Of a stretch of 64,000 bases of DNA, positions 53,601 through 62,358 are shown one piece after another. The DNA lies in NCBI RefSeq assembly GCF_024172185.1, contig NZ_JAMZEC010000001.1:2666001-2730000 (forward strand), read 5' to 3'. A program made the position numbers and the translations under genes. Numbering within the stretch: position 1 is the first letter of the stretch; each line of letters begins with the position of its first letter. Under the pieces are notes generated by a model. The model saw only the letters and a program-made list of their open reading frames with translations, did no database searches and was not told the origin of the DNA. The DNA comes from Nonomuraea roseoviolacea subsp. carminata. Lineage in GTDB: Bacteria; Actinomycetota; Actinomycetes; Streptosporangiales; Streptosporangiaceae.

Positions 53601-54533
53601 TCATCCGCGCTCGATGATCAGCGCCAGCCCGTCGAGCAGCGGGCGCAGGCCGAACTCGAAGAGCCGGTCGAGGTCGAGCTCGAAGTCGCCGCCGAGGTCC
53701 TCGACCACCTTGACGAACGTGGGATAGCCGCCCCGGGCGAGCAGCGTGGGGTACGGGGCGTGCCGGTCCATCCACTCCTCGTCTGTCAGGCCGGTGGCGG
53801 CCTGGGCCTGCTGCTCCAGCTCCAGGTTGGCCGCGATGCCCTGGACGTAGCTGTAGAGCAGGATGTGGATCTGCAGCATCGTGTCGGGGTCGAGGCCGTG
53901 GCCGTCGACCGCCGCGAGCGCCCATTCGGTGTGCCGGAGCAGGCCGGGCGAGGGCCGTGGCCGGGTGAGCGAGGTCACCCAGGCCAGCCACGGATGCCTG
54001 CGGTAGGCGGCCCACTGCAGGCGCGCGGAGACCTCCAGCCGCGCCCGCCAGCCGGGCGGCGGCTGGTCAGGGAGCGGGAACTCCCCGATCACCGCGTCGG
54101 TCATCAGCCCGACGAGGTCGTCCTTGTCGCGCACGTGCCGGTAGAGCGACATCGTGGACACGCCGAGCCGCCCGGCGACGCCGCGCATGGAGACGGCGGC
54201 CAGCCCTTCGGCGTCGGCCGTCTCGACGGCCGCGGCGACGACGCGCTCCCGCGTCAGCTCGTGCTCCCCTCCCCCGGCCCGCCGCGCGCCTGCCTGGCCG
54301 CCCGCGACGGCTCCGGGACGCCATGAGGTCACCAGCGTGCCGACGCGCGGCTCGGCCCTGACGACGCCCTCCTGGGCCAGCACGGTGAGGGCCTTGGCGG
54401 CGGTGGCGAGCGCGACGCCCCAGTCCTGGGCGAGCCGCCGGGTCGAGGGCACCCGGTCGCCCTCCTTCAGCTCCCCGCGGGCCACCCGGGCCTTCACGTC
54501 CTCGACGATCCGCAGGTACGGCGGAGCCGACAT
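53601..54533 (-). CDS. Hybrid regulator: GntR wing plus TetR domains
   Basis: 310 residues. The first 75 are a GntR winged helix (YLRIVEDVKARVARGELKEG, ALATAAKALTVLAQEGVVRA). After a short linker, from about 90, comes a full TetR HTH (ERVVAAAVETADAEGLAAVS, RLGVSTMSLYRHVRDKDDLV) and its ligand domain with TetR_C-like helices. Having two DNA-binding heads is known in a minor actinobacterial family. It is divergent from an FAD monooxygenase, its likely target, with GTAC-centred repeats between. Confidence 0.88.
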   Translation of the reverse strand: MSAPPYLRIVEDVKARVARGELKEGDRVPSTRRLAQDWGVALATAAKALTVLAQEGVVRAEPRVGTLVTSWRPGAVAGGQAGARRAGGGEHELTRERVVAAAVETADAEGLAAVSMRGVAGRLGVSTMSLYRHVRDKDDLVGLMTDAVIGEFPLPDQPPPGWRARLEVSARLQWAAYRRHPWLAWVTSLTRPRPSPGLLRHTEWALAAVDGHGLDPDTMLQIHILLYSYVQGIAANLELEQQAQAATGLTDEEWMDRHAPYPTLLARGGYPTFVKVVEDLGGDFELDLDRLFEFGLRPLLDGLALIIERG

Positions 54534-54551
54534 CGAACCTCCTGGTCATCG

Positions 54552-54612
54552 CTGTACTAGTACAGAATAGTACATTCACCTGCTTGTACGCATCAAAAAT
54601 ACGATGTACATT
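54552..54612. promoter_or_regulatory. Operator cluster for the GntR-TetR hybrid
   Basis: CTGTACTAGTACAG (54552-54565) is a perfect 14-bp palindrome. AGTACA, TGTACG and TGTACA recur within the next 50 bp. They occupy the spacer between the hybrid regulator and the FAD monooxygenase. Confidence 0.7.
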
Positions 54613-54651
54613 CAGCCGCGTACACCGTCCAGACAGACAGGAGTCCTCCCC

Positions 54652-55749
54652 ATGAGCAGTGTTCTCGTCTCCGGCGCCGGCATCGGCGGGCCCGTCCTCG
54701 CGTACTGGCTGGCCCGGCACGGCTTCGACGTGACGATCGTGGAGCGCGCCACCGCGCCGCGCCGCGGCGGCCAGGCCGTCGACCTGCGCGGGGCCGCCGT
54801 CACCGTGGCCGAGCGGATGGGCGTTCTGGAGCAGGTCCTCGCCCGGCGCACCCACATGCTCGGCATGTCGATGGTCGACCGCGACGGCAACGAGATCATG
54901 CGCACGACCGAGCGCACGGTCAGCGCCGGCCGGCTCGACGGCGACGACGTCGAGATCATGCGCGAGGACCTCGTCGCCATCGTCACCGCCGCGGCCGGCG
55001 ACGCGGAGACGATCCACGGCGACTCCATCGCCACGCTGGAGCAGGACGCCGGCGGCGTGGACGTGACGTTCGAGCGGGGCGACCGGCGGCGTTTCGACTA
55101 CGTGGTCGGCGCCGACGGCCTGCACTCCAACGTCCGCGCGCTGGCGTTCGGCGAGGAGTCGCGCTTCGTCCGCCACCTCGGCATGTACGTCTCCATCTTC
55201 AGCGCCCCGAACTTCCTCGACCTCGACCGCTGGCAGATCTGGTACCGCGAGGGCGACGCCGGTTACGGCGTCTACAGCGCGCCCGGCAACGCCACGATCA
55301 GGGTGAACGCCGGGTTCGGGGCCGGCCCGCTCGCCTACGACCACCGCGACGTCGAGGCGCAGAAGCGGATGATCGAGGAGCACTGCTCGGCGCTGGGCTG
55401 GGAGACGCCGCGGCTGATGAAGGCGATGTGGGAGGCCGAGGACTTCTACTTCGACGCGATGGCCCAGGTCCACATGGACCGCTGGTCCGCGGGGCGGGTC
55501 ACGCTGCTGGGCGACGCGGGCTACTGCGCCTCGCCGCTGTCGGGCCAGGGCACCAGCCTGGCGATGGTGGGGGCGTACGTGCTGGCGGACGAGCTGGGCG
55601 CGGACCCGCGGGGCGCCTTCGACCGGTACGAGGAGCGGATGCGGGAGTTCGTCCGGCTCAACCAGGAGCTCGCCACGGAGAACCCCGGCGAGGCCGCCTC
55701 CGACGAGAGCGTGCGGCGGGCGGCCACGGCCGTCTCCCTCGACCGCTGA
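54652..55749 (+). CDS. FAD-dependent monooxygenase (TetX/PHBH type)
   Basis: 365 residues: GAGIGGPVLAYWLARHGFDV (FAD Rossmann), the DLRG loop, GADGLHSNVR (DG motif) and GDAGYCASPLSGQGTSLAMV (GD motif). This is the class-A flavoprotein hydroxylase plan, including TetX-like antibiotic-inactivating enzymes; the substrate is unknown. CAGGAG lies before the ATG at 54652. Divergent from the GntR-TetR regulator, so inducible. Confidence 0.92.
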   Translation: MSSVLVSGAGIGGPVLAYWLARHGFDVTIVERATAPRRGGQAVDLRGAAVTVAERMGVLEQVLARRTHMLGMSMVDRDGNEIMRTTERTVSAGRLDGDDVEIMREDLVAIVTAAAGDAETIHGDSIATLEQDAGGVDVTFERGDRRRFDYVVGADGLHSNVRALAFGEESRFVRHLGMYVSIFSAPNFLDLDRWQIWYREGDAGYGVYSAPGNATIRVNAGFGAGPLAYDHRDVEAQKRMIEEHCSALGWETPRLMKAMWEAEDFYFDAMAQVHMDRWSAGRVTLLGDAGYCASPLSGQGTSLAMVGAYVLADELGADPRGAFDRYEERMREFVRLNQELATENPGEAASDESVRRAATAVSLDR

Positions 55750-55755
55750 AGGTCC

Positions 55756-56193
55756 TTACTCGGGGTCGTCCGCGTCCGGGGCGACCCGGCCGACCAGCCG
55801 CTCGTAGCGCTGCCTGGCGGCCTGCGGGGTGCCGAGCCCGAGCCCGAAGGCGATCTCCTGCCAGGTCATGCCGCGGCCGCGGGCCATCTGGAGAAGTCCG
55901 GCCTCCAGCTCGTCCATCTCCCCGCGCGCCTGCGGGACGAGGGTCAGCGCGGCGGTGATGTCGGCGTGGTCCACCTCCGGCTCTCCGTCGTCCGGCCGCG
56001 CGGCCCCGCTGAGCAGGAACGCCACCAGCCGCACGGCCTCGTGCGGCCCGATGGCCGACGGGTGGGTCTGCCGGAGCCGTTGCTCCTGGGTGGAGGCGTG
56101 CCGCTCGGCGATGCGGAACAGGGACGCGTGGACGCGATGCGCCCGCGCCTGCTCCGGCTGCGGGGGCGTGAAGGGATCGTCGGTCGATGACAT
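55756..56193 (-). CDS. Small helical regulator-like protein
   Basis: 145 residues from MSSTDDPFTPPQPEQARAHR. The end has a helix-turn-helix-like MTWQEIAFGLGLGTPQAARQ followed by RYERLVGR. I do not recognise the family beyond this. It lies seven bases from the monooxygenase stop, on the opposite strand. Start 56193 or an earlier ATG at 56229. Confidence 0.6.
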   Translation of the reverse strand: MSSTDDPFTPPQPEQARAHRVHASLFRIAERHASTQEQRLRQTHPSAIGPHEAVRLVAFLLSGAARPDDGEPEVDHADITAALTLVPQARGEMDELEAGLLQMARGRGMTWQEIAFGLGLGTPQAARQRYERLVGRVAPDADDPE

Positions 56194-56308
56194 GGGACGA
56201 GCATGCCGAGCTGAACGAGTTGATGTCAACAGAATGATTTAAACAACTCGTTCAAAGGCGAGTCGGGCCCCCGAGCCGGTGGGCCGGTTGCCGCTACGAT
56301 GTCCGGCC

Positions 56309-57955
56309 ATGACGGGATTCAGGCGCGCGCTGGCCGCCACGAGCGCCGCCGTTCTGGGGCCGGCCGCCCTGGCGGCGACGATCCTCACGATCACCCCGGC
56401 CCCGGCCCAGGCCGCCCACGCGGGGATGACCGACGAGATCACGATGACCCTCCGCAAGGACGGCACTCTGCACGTCACCGAGAAGATCTCCGGCGCGACG
56501 GGGGCGCTGCGCCGGACGTTCCTCACCCGCACCCGCCACGACGACGCCGACGACCGGCTCTACCAGATCACGGGCGTCAAGGGCGGCAAGCTGTCCGGCG
56601 ACGAGCTCGCCGTCACGGCGCCCGCCACCGTCGAGTACGACGTCAAGGGCACCGTGACGCCCGCCGGGACCGTGCAGGAGATGCGGTGGTTCGCGGTCAA
56701 CGGATGGAGCGTCCCCGTCGCCAAGGCCACGGTCAAGGTCGCCGGGCCGGGCCTGGTGCAGAGCCTGTCGTGCTTCGCCGGGGAGCTGACCTCGGCCGTC
56801 GGCTGCACCACCGCCGCCATGGACCACACCGGCACCTCGGCCGAGTTCGAACAGGAGAACCTCGCCCCCGGGCAGGCGCTCACCGTCGTCGTGGCCTACC
56901 CCAAGGGGGCCAGCGCCGGGGCGCCCATCCTGGACCGGCGCTTCTCGCTGACCTCCGCGTTCGCGCTGAACACCGTCACCGGCGGGGCGCTCGCCGCCCT
57001 CCTCGTGCTGCTGCTCGGCGGCCTGGGGCTGCTGTACTGGACGCGCGGGCGCGACGCCAGGGTCGTCGCCCACGAGAAGGACCACGACAAGGGCGTGCCC
57101 GTGCAGAACGGGCACTTCTCCCCGCCCGACGGGGTCCGGCCCGGCCAGATCGGCACGCTCGTGGACGAGCAGGCCGACGTGGTCGACGTGACGGCGACGA
57201 TCGTGGACCTGGCCGTGCGCGGGTTCCTGCGGATCGACGAGCAGCCCCGCCAGGCGTACGACGCGCCCGACTGGATGCTGGTCAGGGTGCCGGCCGGGCA
57301 TCCCGCCGCCCTCCTGCCGTACGAGCGGGCGCTCTACGACGCGATCTTCGACGGGCGCGACGCGGTGCTGCTGTCGCAGCTCTCCGGCTCGTTCGCCGGC
57401 CACCTGGGCAAGGTGCGCGACGCCCTGTACGCCGACGTGGTCAGGCAGGGCTGGTTCGCCCGCCGGCCCGACACCGAGCGCACCAGGTGGACGATGACCG
57501 GGGTGGCGCTCATCGGCGTCGGCGTGCTGGCGACCGTGGCGCTGGCCTGGTTCACCTCGTACGGGCTGCTCGGGCTGGCGCTGATCATCGCGGGCGGCGC
57601 GCTGGCGGTGGGCGGGCAGTACATGCCGGCCAAGACCGCCCGCGGGTCGGCGGCACTGGCGCACACGCTGGCCTTCCGCGAGTACCTGTTCTCCGGCGAC
57701 CTCGGCGAGGTGCCGGAGCAGCACCGGGTGGAGCTGTTCTCGCGCTACCTCCCGTACGCGGTGATCTTCGACGGCGTGGAGCACTGGTCGCGGATCGTCG
57801 CCTCGGTCACCGGCAACGGGCACCAGGCCGACAACCTGTACTGGTACCACGGGCCGGCGGAGTGGGACCTGTCGAAGTTCGCCGGCTCGATGCGCACCTT
57901 CACCACCACGACGTCGGGCGCCATCTCGGCCAGCCGCCAGTTCCGCACCCTCTGA
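56309..57955 (+). CDS. DUF2207 membrane protein
   Basis: 548 residues: signal/anchor (MTGFRRALAATSAAVLGPAA), an extracellular beta-rich DUF2207 domain (ITMTLRKDGTLHVTEKISGA to the ADDRLYQITGVKGG region), membrane span at about 220-245 (GGALAALLVLLLGGLGLLYW), a cytoplasmic part with PDGVRPGQIGTLVDEQADVV, and two further spans. Family members are membrane proteins of unknown role. The ATG at 56309 is preferred over one 30 bp earlier. Confidence 0.88.
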   Translation: MTGFRRALAATSAAVLGPAALAATILTITPAPAQAAHAGMTDEITMTLRKDGTLHVTEKISGATGALRRTFLTRTRHDDADDRLYQITGVKGGKLSGDELAVTAPATVEYDVKGTVTPAGTVQEMRWFAVNGWSVPVAKATVKVAGPGLVQSLSCFAGELTSAVGCTTAAMDHTGTSAEFEQENLAPGQALTVVVAYPKGASAGAPILDRRFSLTSAFALNTVTGGALAALLVLLLGGLGLLYWTRGRDARVVAHEKDHDKGVPVQNGHFSPPDGVRPGQIGTLVDEQADVVDVTATIVDLAVRGFLRIDEQPRQAYDAPDWMLVRVPAGHPAALLPYERALYDAIFDGRDAVLLSQLSGSFAGHLGKVRDALYADVVRQGWFARRPDTERTRWTMTGVALIGVGVLATVALAWFTSYGLLGLALIIAGGALAVGGQYMPAKTARGSAALAHTLAFREYLFSGDLGEVPEQHRVELFSRYLPYAVIFDGVEHWSRIVASVTGNGHQADNLYWYHGPAEWDLSKFAGSMRTFTTTTSGAISASRQFRTL

Positions 57956-58121
57956 TCCGGTCCGCGCCCAACCCCTTCCGGCCGCCCCGGCCGCGTGCCG
58001 TCCACCGGGGTATGGGACCTTCTATTCGGGAGAAGCCGCTGGTCGGGGCGGGTCCGGCCGGGAGGCGACGCGCCGGGCGGCCCCGCCGCGAGCGGCGGGC
58101 GCCGGCGTGAAAGGATCAGGC

Positions 58122-58703
58122 GTGCGCGACGAGGAACTGCTGACGGCCGTGGCCAGCGGCGACGCCGTCGCCGTGCGTGAGGCCGTGACCGAGGGGGCCT
58201 GGCTTGAGGCACGCGACGCCCGGGGCCGCACCCCGCTGCTCCTGGCCGCCGCCGCGGACCACGTGGACGTGGCGCAACTCCTGGTGTCGGCCGGCGCCGA
58301 CCCCGACGCGCCCGACCACCAGGGCGACACGGCGTGGCTGGTGACCGGGGTGACGGGCAGCGTGCCCATGCTGCGCGTGCTGCTGCCCGCCGGGCCCGAC
58401 CTCGACCACGTCAACCGCGACGGCGCCACGGTGCTGATCCTGGCCGCCCGGCGCGGCCACGCCGACTACGTGCGCGCGGCGCTGGAGGCGGGCGCCGCCG
58501 TGGACCACGCCGACGACCAGGGGCTGACGGCGCTGCTGGCGGCGGTCGTCGAGGGTGACGGCTCGGAGACCTACCAGGAGGTCGTCCGGCTGCTGCTGGC
58601 GGGCGGCGCCGACCCGCGGCGCGCGGACCGCGACGGGATGACGGCGTTCGAGCACGCGGTCGTCAAGGGGCACCTGGAGGTGGCGGCCCTCCTGCGCCCC
58701 TGA
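58122..58703 (+). CDS. Ankyrin-repeat protein
   Basis: 193 residues; about five ankyrin repeats (ARDARGRTPLLLAAAADHVD, VNRDGATVLILAARRGHADY, ADRDGMTAFEHAVVKGHLEV). It is a cytoplasmic binding scaffold. A GTG at 58122 lies seven bases after AAGGA; the earlier GTG at 58107 would start inside that ribosome site. Confidence 0.9.
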   Translation: MRDEELLTAVASGDAVAVREAVTEGAWLEARDARGRTPLLLAAAADHVDVAQLLVSAGADPDAPDHQGDTAWLVTGVTGSVPMLRVLLPAGPDLDHVNRDGATVLILAARRGHADYVRAALEAGAAVDHADDQGLTALLAAVVEGDGSETYQEVVRLLLAGGADPRRADRDGMTAFEHAVVKGHLEVAALLRP

Positions 58704-58719
58704 TCCCCCTCGGAGGGGC

Positions 58720-59331
58720 TCATCTCGGTGCGAGGCCGGCCAGGAGGGCGTCCAGGGCGTAGGTGAAGCGGTCCTGGTGGTCCTCGGGGGTGCCGAGCCC
58801 GGCCGCCAGCGCCGCGCCGAGGACGGGATGGCGCGCCGGATCGACGGGGGGCTCGGGGTCGGGCTCGTCGTGCCCCGGCGTGCGACCGGCCTCGGCGAGC
58901 ACCTGCCCGATGACGAACGTGCCCAGCGTGGTGATCACGTGCAGCGCCTCGCTGGGGCTGAACCCCTCCGCCACCAGCGCGCCGGCGGCGGTCTCCACGG
59001 TCCGCAGGCCGCCGGGCGTCGCGACCGGCCGGGTGGCGAGCAGCGGCAGCAGCCCGGGATGGGCGAGCAGCGCCGCCCGGAACGACACCGCGAACGCCCG
59101 CGCCCACTCCCGCCACGGCCCTTCCGGCCACACGGTGACCCCGGCCAGGGTGCGGTCCACGAGCCCGTCGAGGACGGCGTCCTTGTTCGGCAGGTAGTAG
59201 TACAGCGTCATCGCCTCGACGCCGAGCTCCTTGCCCAGCCGGCGCATGGACAGCGCCGCGACGCCGTCCCGGTCCACCAGGTCCAGCGCGGCGTCCAGAA
59301 TCCGCTCCCTTGACAAGCCAGCCCGTTTCAT
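58720..59331 (-). CDS. TetR family regulator
   Basis: 203 residues: HTH ERILDAALDLVDRDGVAALS, RRLGKELGVEAMTLYYYLPN, and a TetR_C-type ligand domain (LHVITTLGTFVIGQVLAEAG). Divergent from a SnoaL-like gene with repeated TACACCGTAAGA sites between, so it probably represses it. Confidence 0.93.
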   Translation of the reverse strand: MKRAGLSRERILDAALDLVDRDGVAALSMRRLGKELGVEAMTLYYYLPNKDAVLDGLVDRTLAGVTVWPEGPWREWARAFAVSFRAALLAHPGLLPLLATRPVATPGGLRTVETAAGALVAEGFSPSEALHVITTLGTFVIGQVLAEAGRTPGHDEPDPEPPVDPARHPVLGAALAAGLGTPEDHQDRFTYALDALLAGLAPR

Positions 59332-59362
59332 ACACCGTAAGATACGTTCTTACACCGTAAGA
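59331..59362. promoter_or_regulatory. TetR operator repeats
   Basis: TACACCGTAAGA occurs at 59331 and 59351, 20 bp apart. The second lies in CTTAC-ACC-GTAAG, a small inverted repeat. They fill the 44-bp divergent spacer between the TetR and SnoaL-like genes; the first copy abuts the tetR start codon. Confidence 0.65.
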
Positions 59363-59375
59363 GAGCGAGTTCGCC

Positions 59376-59789
59376 ATGAACACCCTCATCCGCGACTTCG
59401 TCACCGCCCTCAACGAGCGGCGGCTGGACGACCTGCACGACTTCCTGGCCGCCGACGTCGTCGACCACAACAAGATCATCTTCGGCGAGCCGGACGAGCC
59501 CGGCGCGGCGTTCGAGGGCATCCGGATGCAGCTCGACGCCTTCGACCCCTTCCACCTGTCGGTGGAGGAGGTCGTCGAGGACGGGAACCGCGTCGTGGCG
59601 CGCCTGCTGATGACCGGGACGCACTCCGGCCACCACCCGCGCATGCCGGAGCCCACCGGGAAGAGCTTCACCGTCGAGGCGATCTTCATTTTCACGCTGC
59701 GCGACGGGAGGATCAGCGAGATCCGCGCGGTCAGCGACCGCCTGGGCATGTTCGCCCAGCTCGCCTGGGACTGGCCGGACGTCGCCTGA
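59376..59789 (+). CDS. SnoaL-like / ester-cyclase family protein
   Basis: 137 residues of the NTF2-like fold: MNTLIRDFVTALNERRLDDL, DVVDHNKIIFG, GNRVVARLLMTGTHSGHHPR and FIFTLRDGRISEIRAVSDRL. SnoaL-type enzymes cyclise polyketides, but most chromosomal members have unknown substrates. Repressed, probably, by the divergent TetR protein. Confidence 0.9.
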   Translation: MNTLIRDFVTALNERRLDDLHDFLAADVVDHNKIIFGEPDEPGAAFEGIRMQLDAFDPFHLSVEEVVEDGNRVVARLLMTGTHSGHHPRMPEPTGKSFTVEAIFIFTLRDGRISEIRAVSDRLGMFAQLAWDWPDVA

Positions 59790-59914
59790 GCGACGAGACG
59801 GGCTCAGGCGGAGGCCGCCCGAACGACGCGACGGGCTCAGGCGGAGGCCGCCTGAACGACGCGACGGGCTCAGGCGGGGGTCGCCTGAACGACGCGACGG
59901 GCTCAGGCGGGGGT
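59781..59914. repeat. 33-bp tandem array spanning two gene ends
   Basis: Units begin GACGGGCTCAGGCGG at 59797, 59830, 59863 and 59896. Each also contains GCCTGA-type sequence, i.e. a stop for the plus strand, and CCGCCTGAG on the minus strand, a stop for the facing gene. Most units contain a hairpin-capable AGGCGG-AGG-CCGCCT. Both flanking genes end inside equivalent unit positions. Confidence 0.88.
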
Positions 59915-60817
59915 CGCGGCCAGGCGCACCTCGCCGACGACCCGGCCGCCGCCCAGGACGGGCGTCGTGGCGGGCAGCTCGCCCGTCTCCAGGCCCAGCG
60001 AGCGCAGCGCAGCGACCGTCGCCGGCGTCCGCGCCCGCGCCGCCCCGTCCTCGACCTTGACCGCGCCGGCCCGGCCGTCCTCCAGGGTGAAGACCTCGAA
60101 GCCCTCCGCCCCCGACTTCAGCATCAGCCCCGGCACGGCCCGCATGAGCGACGACTCCGCCCGGCTGCTGCCCGATGTCCACTCCGGATACGCCGTCACG
60201 GCCTCGAAGATCCGCCGCTCGGGCGAGCCCGCCTCACCGAGCGGGAACGCCCGGAACGCCCGCGCCATCCCCAGCATCGACACGAAGTACAGGGGCGCAC
60301 CGCAGCCGTCCACACCCGCGGCGGACATCCGCTCGCCGGTGAGCTCCTCCGCGGTGGCCCGGATCGCCCGCTGGAGCGGATGGGTGATGTCCAGGTAGGT
60401 GTCGAGCGGCCACCCGTTCGCCACGCAGGTGGCGAGCATGGCGGCGTGCTTGCCGGAGCAGTTCATGAACACCCGGGCTCGTTCCGGCACCGAGCGGTCC
60501 TCCGGGTAGTCCTCGGGGCACCGCAGCCCCGACTCGTCCAGACCGGCCCCGGCGAGGATCTTCCGCACCCCCTCGGCGTGGAACGGCTCGCCGGCGTGCG
60601 AGGCGCAGGCCAGCGCCAGCAGCTCCCCCTCAAGCCGCAGACCGGCGCGCAGCATGCCCAGCGCCTGCAGGGGCTTCATGGACGAACGCGGCGACGCCGG
60701 CACGTGCACCGCGCCGTGCGCCTCCACGGGACGGCCGTCCGCACCCACCGTCAGCATCCGGACGTGGTGCCTCGACTCCACGAACCCAGAACGGACAACC
60801 TCCACCACCAGCGACAT
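59903..60817 (-). CDS. Asparaginase (type II, thermolabile-like)
   Basis: 304 residues. The family hydrolyses Asn to Asp and ammonia and differs from the E. coli type. Motifs: [75 protein letters not shown] and [20 protein letters not shown]. The ATG at 60817 is preferred because it gives the usual N-terminus. The last codons lie in the 33-bp repeat array. Confidence 0.9.
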   Translation of the reverse strand: MSLVVEVVRSGFVESRHHVRMLTVGADGRPVEAHGAVHVPASPRSSMKPLQALGMLRAGLRLEGELLALACASHAGEPFHAEGVRKILAGAGLDESGLRCPEDYPEDRSVPERARVFMNCSGKHAAMLATCVANGWPLDTYLDITHPLQRAIRATAEELTGERMSAAGVDGCGAPLYFVSMLGMARAFRAFPLGEAGSPERRIFEAVTAYPEWTSGSSRAESSLMRAVPGLMLKSGAEGFEVFTLEDGRAGAVKVEDGAARARTPATVAALRSLGLETGELPATTPVLGGGRVVGEVRLAATPA

Positions 60818-60878
60818 TTCACGCCCCTTTCCGGCCAAGAGTCTACGAAGACTCCGTCCTGCGCCAGAATGGGATCCC

Positions 60879-61304
60879 ATGCGAGCAGTGGTGCAGCGAG
60901 TGACGTCCGCGTCCGTGGTGGTGGACGGCCAGACGGTCGGGGCCGTCGACGAGCCCGGGCTGCTGGTGCTGGTCGGGGTCACGCACACCGACACGGCGGC
61001 CGAGGCCCGCAGGCTCGCCGCCAAGCTGTGGGGACTGCGCGTCCTGCACGGCGAGAAGTCGTGCTCCGACGTGTCGGCGCCGCTGCTGGTCATCAGCCAG
61101 TTCACGCTGTACGGCGACGCGCGCAAGGGCCGCCGCCCCACCTGGCAGGCGGCCGCCCCGGGGCCGGTGGCCGAGCCGCTGGTGGAGGCGGTGGTGGAGG
61201 AGCTGCGGGCGCTGGGGGCGCACGTGGAGACGGGCAGCTTCGGCGCCGACATGAAGGTCTCTCTGGTCAACGACGGGCCCATCACCCTGATCGTGGACGT
61301 CTGA
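60879..61304 (+). CDS. dtd: D-aminoacyl-tRNA deacylase
   Basis: 141 residues. DTD removes D-amino acids from tRNA. Diagnostic motifs: [25 protein letters not shown] (cross-subunit Gly/Ser-Gln motif) and [11 protein letters not shown] (the GPxT catalytic motif). Complete. Confidence 0.96.
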   Translation: MRAVVQRVTSASVVVDGQTVGAVDEPGLLVLVGVTHTDTAAEARRLAAKLWGLRVLHGEKSCSDVSAPLLVISQFTLYGDARKGRRPTWQAAAPGPVAEPLVEAVVEELRALGAHVETGSFGADMKVSLVNDGPITLIVDV

Positions 61305-61318
61305 CCAGCCTTTTCGGT

Positions 61319-62296
61319 TCAGCCGGCGGGTGTCCGCCGGCTGGCGTCGATCGCGCGCTGATAGCGCTCCGTCAGGCTGCGCAGCGCGTCGACCAGTTCC
61401 GGCGCGTCCACGATCGTGAAGTCGGCGCCCAGCAGTCCCAGGTACAGGGCGAGCATCTCGGGATGGTCCGAGCCCGGCTCGAACGCGCACCGGTCCTCGC
61501 CCAGGGACTCCACCTCGATGGGGATCGGCAGCCGGTCCCGCACGTGCGCCGCGGGCGCGTGCACGATCACCCGTGCCCGGTACCGCCAGGTCGCCTCGCC
61601 AACTCCGCGTGCCACCTGCGCCGTGATCTTCTGGTCGGGCGGCAGCGCGCGGGGCGTGAAGCGCGGCCCCGTCGGCGTGCGCGGCTCGATCCGGTCGACC
61701 CGGAAGGTGCGCCAGTCGTCCCGGTCCAGGTCCCAGGCCACCAGGTACCAGCGCCGCCGGTCGTTGACCAGGCGGTACGGCTCGACCGAGCGCCGACCGG
61801 CCGCGCCGGAATGCGGCCGATAGTCGAACCGGAGCCGCTCATGGTCCCGGCACGCGCTCGCGATCAGGGTCAGCACGTCCGGATCCACCCGCGGGCCACG
61901 CGAGGGCATCGGCAGCGCGTACGACTGGAGGGCGCTGACCTGGCGGCGCAGCCGCGCGGGAAGCACCTGCTGCAGCTTGGCCAGCGCGCGCACCGAGGTC
62001 TCCTCGATGCCGGCGATCGAGCCGTTCGCGGCGGTACGCAACCCGACGGCGACCGCCACCGCCTCCTCGTCGTCCAGCAGCAGCGGCGGCAGGGCGCCGC
62101 CCTGGCCGAGCCGGTACCCGCCGGCCACACCTGGCCGCGCGTCGACCGGATAGCCCAGCTCGCGCAGCCGGCCGATGTCATTGCGGATGGTGCGGGTCGT
62201 GACACCGAGCCGGGCGGCGAGCTCGGTGCTGGTCCAGTCGCGTTGAGCCTGCAACAGGGACAGCAGGCGCAGCAGCCGCGCCGAAGTCTCCAACAT
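61319..62296 (-). CDS. WYL-domain transcriptional regulator (YafY/DeoR-type HTH)
   Basis: 325 residues: N-terminal winged helix RDWTSTELAARLGVTTRTIR, NDIGRLRELGYPVDARPGVA, GGYRLG; WYL domain with the RRRWYLVAWDLDRDDWRTFR core and a WCX-like C-terminal domain. Divergent from an epoxide hydrolase with an inverted repeat between, so a likely local repressor. Confidence 0.93.
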   Translation of the reverse strand: MLETSARLLRLLSLLQAQRDWTSTELAARLGVTTRTIRNDIGRLRELGYPVDARPGVAGGYRLGQGGALPPLLLDDEEAVAVAVGLRTAANGSIAGIEETSVRALAKLQQVLPARLRRQVSALQSYALPMPSRGPRVDPDVLTLIASACRDHERLRFDYRPHSGAAGRRSVEPYRLVNDRRRWYLVAWDLDRDDWRTFRVDRIEPRTPTGPRFTPRALPPDQKITAQVARGVGEATWRYRARVIVHAPAAHVRDRLPIPIEVESLGEDRCAFEPGSDHPEMLALYLGLLGADFTIVDAPELVDALRSLTERYQRAIDASRRTPAG

Positions 62297-62316
62297 TCTT
62301 TGATCCTGACGGCAAT

Positions 62317-62348
62317 CTAGGAACGACCCTTTCCCCTATTGTTCCTAG
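62317..62348. promoter_or_regulatory. Inverted repeat, probable WYL-regulator operator
   Basis: CTAGGAAC (62317-62324) and GTTCCTAG (62341-62348) face each other across 16 bp in the 62-bp divergent spacer. The site overlaps the start region of both genes. Confidence 0.75.
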
Positions 62349-62358
62349 TCTTCTCCCC

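Noticed and set aside
56294..57850. Minus-strand and second plus-strand frames across DUF2207
   Set aside because: No recognisable motifs; codon-position GC favours the 56309 frame.
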